Shown here: positions 61,387 through 64,000 of the stretch, one piece after another
How the letters are laid out: each line of letters starts with the position of its first letter
Numbering within the stretch: the stretch's first letter is position 1
Origin: Pseudomonas sp. LBUM920
GTDB lineage: Bacteria > Pseudomonadota > Gammaproteobacteria > Pseudomonadales > Pseudomonadaceae
Length of the DNA stretch: 64,000 nt
Direction: 5' to 3'
Assembly: GCF_003852315.1 (NCBI RefSeq)
Contig: NZ_CP027762.1
Coordinates: forward strand, 4,817,501 to 4,881,500
Program-made: the position numbers and the translations under genes
Notes under the pieces: generated by a model
Seen by the model: the letters and a program-made list of their open reading frames with translations, nothing else
Told to the model about the DNA's origin: nothing
Database searches by the model: none

Positions 61387-63771
61387 TCAAGCCCTAAGTC
61401 GCTCGGCCTCCACCCGGTCCCTGCCCGCCTGCTTGGCCACATACACCGCCGAGTCCGCCCGCAGCAGCAGCCCATCAATGCCCTCGTCGATCCGCCAGCT
61501 GGCCACACCGAAGCTGGCAGTCACGATGCCCACCGTGTCCATCGGCGCACTGCGCAACGACTGCCACAACTCCATCGCCAGGCTGTACGCCTGCTCGCAA
61601 TCAGTGTGCGGGCATAGCACCACGAACTCTTCGCCGCCCAGTCGGCAAAATACATCCGTGCGCCGCAGGCGCTGACTGATGCGCTTGCATACCTCCTGCA
61701 AAACCCCATCGCCTACCGCGTGACCGTACTGGTCGTTGATGCGCTTGAAGTGGTCGATATCCAGCATGATCAACGACAGCGCCCCACAGGCGCGGTTGAG
61801 CCTGAGCATCTCGGCCTTGAGGCGATCCTGGAAATAACGCCGGTTATGAATGCCCGTCAGCGAATCGGTGATGGACAGCGCGCGCAGCTCTTCCTCTACC
61901 CGCTTGAGGTCGGAAATATCCGACACGTAGCCATGCCACAGCGTACCGCCGCCCGGCAGTTCTTCAGGCGTGGCTTCGCCGCGAATCCAGCGCAGGCCGC
62001 GTTGTGGCAACAGCACGCGGTACTCTTCGCGCCAATGGCTCAGCTGCAACGCCGACAAGCGTATCGACAGGCGGACCCGCTCGACGTCCTGGGGATGAAT
62101 GCGTTCGAAGACCTTGCCCGCGTCCTGGTGCAACACGCCGGTTTCGATTTCATAAATGTCGCGCATGCCATCGCTGGCATAGATGAAACGCCCGTTGCCC
62201 TTGGGTTCCAGGGTGAACTGGAAGATCCCGCCGGGCACATGGGCACTGAGTTTTTTCAGCAAACGATCGCGCGCCGCTAACGCCTCGTAGGCGCGTTTCT
62301 GCTCGGTGACATCCAGGTAAATCGCCAGATGCCCGATCCACAGGCCATGGTCGTCCAGCAATACGGTACCGAGCATGTTCACCGTCAAGGGGCTGCCATT
62401 TTCGCGTAACAGGGTCCACTCGCGCGCCTGGTGCAGGTGGTCCGGGCTCTCCACCAGCATCGCCTGGCTTGGCGGGATGCGCTTGCCCATGGCCGCGCTC
62501 AAACGGGTGGCGCGCGCCTCGAGTTCAGCGGCCAGGTGCAGGCTTTCCAGGGTCATGCGCCCCAGCACCTGGTCGGATGTGTACCCCAGCATTTGCTCGG
62601 CCCCGGCATTGAACGTGTTGATCACCCCGCGCAGGTCAGTGGCGATGATCGCGACTTGGGTGGCCGCATTCAGCACGCTGCGCAATTGGCCGTGCGCACC
62701 GCGCAATTCCTGTTCACGCAGGCGCAACTGCACGGTGCGCTGCTCCACCAGCTTCAGCGCGCGCTGGCGTTGGCTGACCACCACATACAACAAGGCACTG
62801 AGCAGCAGGCTGAGCAACCCGCCCATGGTCAGGATGGTGCTCATCGAGGAATGGTTGGCCTGATCGAAGACCTGGCTGGCACGCAACGTGAGGGCATACA
62901 CATGGTCGCCCAGGGTCAGACGGCGCGCGGCGCTGAGGTCGCTGGTGCCCACCGCATTGCTGGAGGCATACAGCACGCGCTGCTGGGTGTCGGAGGTATC
63001 GACGATCTGCATCACCAGGTTGTCGCGGTTCGGCTTGGGCAAACCGTCGGCCACCAGCTGTCGCATGCTGATCACCGCCATCACAAAGCCGCTGGGCTCG
63101 GCCTCAGCCAGCTTGCTCACCGGCGCCACCAGCAAAACCCCGGCCGCATAGGCCGGCTCCACACCCACCAATTGCATCGGCTGGGATACCGCGGGCGTAC
63201 CGCTTTTTTGCGCACGCTCAAGAACCGAGCGGCGAAGCGGCTGGGCCAACAGGTCGAAACCGAGCGGCGAGCCCAGCAGGCTTTGGGTTTGGCTATACAA
63301 CACCGGCACGTATTCATCGCGCTCGGCGGCAGGCGCCAACTCCCCTGACGAATTCAGTTCACGGATGGCAAAGGGCGTGCCGCGCTGGCGCGAGATCTCC
63401 TGTTCAAACGGCTTGCGCTGATCGCGAAAAATCCGCGGTGCCCAGGCATAGGCGCGGGCGCGCAACAGCAAGGGTTGAGCAAACCCATCGAACTCGGCGC
63501 GGGACACATCACTTGAGTTGACGAAGAAGCGCTGCAGGCTGGCCAGGCGTTGCTCCTGGTCTTCGAAGCGCTCCTGCAGGCGGCTGTAGCGTTCATTGAC
63601 CAGCAGCTGAAAACGCTGGCGAACCTGTTGCTGATAGAGATCGGCGGCGGCCCAGGCAACAATCACCGTCAGCGCGCAACCTGCCAATAACACCACCAAA
63701 GCCACCAGCCAAGCCGACGCCTGCTCACTGATAAAGCCTAGGATTTTGGGGCGTACGGCATGCATCGGCAT
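61387..63771 (-). CDS. Diguanylate cyclase with CHASE and PAS sensor domains
   Basis: A 794-residue inner-membrane signalling enzyme. Two transmembrane helices (about residues 15-40 and 310-335) bracket a periplasmic CHASE-like domain (AYAWAPRIFRDQRKPFEQEI). Two PAS domains follow (IIATDLRGVINTFNAGAEQM and GGIFQFTLEPKGNGRFIYAS). The C-terminal GGDEF domain starts at SITDSLTGIHNRRYFQDRL and has the active-site variant RLGGEEF, so c-di-GMP synthesis is expected. No EAL domain is present. An RxxD inhibitory site is not obvious ahead of GGEEF. The ATG at 63771 is preferred over a GTG upstream. Confidence 0.93.
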   Translation of the reverse strand: MPMHAVRPKILGFISEQASAWLVALVVLLAGCALTVIVAWAAADLYQQQVRQRFQLLVNERYSRLQERFEDQEQRLASLQRFFVNSSDVSRAEFDGFAQPLLLRARAYAWAPRIFRDQRKPFEQEISRQRGTPFAIRELNSSGELAPAAERDEYVPVLYSQTQSLLGSPLGFDLLAQPLRRSVLERAQKSGTPAVSQPMQLVGVEPAYAAGVLLVAPVSKLAEAEPSGFVMAVISMRQLVADGLPKPNRDNLVMQIVDTSDTQQRVLYASSNAVGTSDLSAARRLTLGDHVYALTLRASQVFDQANHSSMSTILTMGGLLSLLLSALLYVVVSQRQRALKLVEQRTVQLRLREQELRGAHGQLRSVLNAATQVAIIATDLRGVINTFNAGAEQMLGYTSDQVLGRMTLESLHLAAELEARATRLSAAMGKRIPPSQAMLVESPDHLHQAREWTLLRENGSPLTVNMLGTVLLDDHGLWIGHLAIYLDVTEQKRAYEALAARDRLLKKLSAHVPGGIFQFTLEPKGNGRFIYASDGMRDIYEIETGVLHQDAGKVFERIHPQDVERVRLSIRLSALQLSHWREEYRVLLPQRGLRWIRGEATPEELPGGGTLWHGYVSDISDLKRVEEELRALSITDSLTGIHNRRYFQDRLKAEMLRLNRACGALSLIMLDIDHFKRINDQYGHAVGDGVLQEVCKRISQRLRRTDVFCRLGGEEFVVLCPHTDCEQAYSLAMELWQSLRSAPMDTVGIVTASFGVASWRIDEGIDGLLLRADSAVYVAKQAGRDRVEAERLRA

Positions 63772-63857
63772 AGGCAACACTCACAACGCCAGCGTGCGGG
63801 GCTGTCACTTTGGCTAGGGCTTAAGTTATAGCCATGAGGCCACTGTTTGACCAGCGC

Positions 63858-63901
63858 AAAAAAGCCGCAAGCCCGGAATACGCCAGGCTTGCGGCTTTTT
63901 T
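63858..63901 (-). terminator. Intrinsic terminator after the right-edge gene
   Basis: AAAAAAGCCGCAAGCC (63858-63873) pairs with GGCTTGCGGCTTTTTT (63886-63901) over 16 bases around a 12-base loop, with A/T runs making it functional on either strand. It lies 20 bases after the stop of the minus-strand gene at the right edge. Confidence 0.92.
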
Positions 63902-63921
63902 GTTCCAACTGTGTGCAGCAA

Positions 63922-64000
63922 TCAGCGCGCGGTGATTTTCCACGCCCGGTGGATCTTCGCGTTACGTGCAAAATCCGGGTCGAGGGTCTTGTCGCTGATT
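63922..64000 (-). CDS. rlmKL: C-terminal end of a protein, probably the 23S rRNA methyltransferase RlmKL (5' end outside window)
   Basis: Only 25 codons are visible, ending in LDPDFARNAKIHRAWKITAR and a TGA. The 'DFxRNxxIHxxW' ending is what I recall for RlmL/RlmKL, the bifunctional enzyme that makes m2G2445 and m7G2069 in 23S rRNA, and in P. aeruginosa that gene neighbours dacB. With so little sequence the name is a moderate-confidence inference; the existence of a coding end is supported by the terminator behind it. Confidence 0.5.
   Translation of the reverse strand, partial: ISDKTLDPDFARNAKIHRAWKITAR

Overview
The window reads as the chromosome of a Pseudomonas of the fluorescens group. 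It has high GC, two tandem cbb3 oxidase clusters, an Anr/HemN pair, REPIN-type intergenic repeats and core neighbourhoods (dnaX-ybaB, ffs, ligA-zipA-smc, xdh-guaD, dacB) known from this genus. No CRISPR array, tRNA, rRNA, prophage or insertion sequence was seen. The species is not resolvable by eye.

Layout. 1-8006 (minus): an O-antigen operon with a glycosyltransferase, the full dTDP-L-rhamnose pathway (rfbB-D-A-C), an ABC exporter (wzm-wzt) and a methyltransferase that runs off the left edge. 8283-11806: a transporter remnant, a CPBP membrane protein, the aerotaxis receptor aer and an alpha/beta hydrolase. 11886-27917: a microaerobic respiration block with ccoNOQP twice, the maturation genes ccoG-H-I-S, a TauE/SafE-like membrane protein, hemN, a small coiled-coil protein, anr and apt. 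Sequences matching the Anr box lie before the first cco cluster and hemN at about -41.5 from plausible -10 elements. A further near-match lies before ccoG.

28025-33651 (minus): acyl-CoA dehydrogenase, recR, a CurA-like reductase, ybaB and dnaX. 33785-37777: a binding protein, a VOC protein, an EamA transporter, a LysR regulator and a DUF2167 protein. 37834-40988 (minus) is the most accessory-looking part: two paralogous peptidoglycan muramidases, a secreted SH3-like protein and a frameshifted reading frame, which together resemble an antibacterial effector/immunity cassette. 41201-49806 (minus): SRP RNA (ffs), a zinc metallopeptidase, ligA, zipA and smc.

49809-59170: purine catabolism, with a GntR regulator divergent from xdhA-xdhB-xdhC-guaD, then a second GntR regulator divergent from a BenE-type transporter. 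59207-64000: yggL, dacB, a CHASE/PAS/GGDEF diguanylate cyclase and the 3' end of a gene that is probably rlmKL.

Themes. Oxygen sensing (aer, anr), high-affinity respiration (cbb3 and its assembly) and anaerobic haem synthesis (hemN) sit together and appear to be tied by Anr sites. Nine paired REP (REPIN) elements and one solo REP occupy gaps between genes, including two inside apparent operons. Start codons were chosen from Shine-Dalgarno spacing, overlaps and family N-termini, so many differ from the longest possible reading frame.
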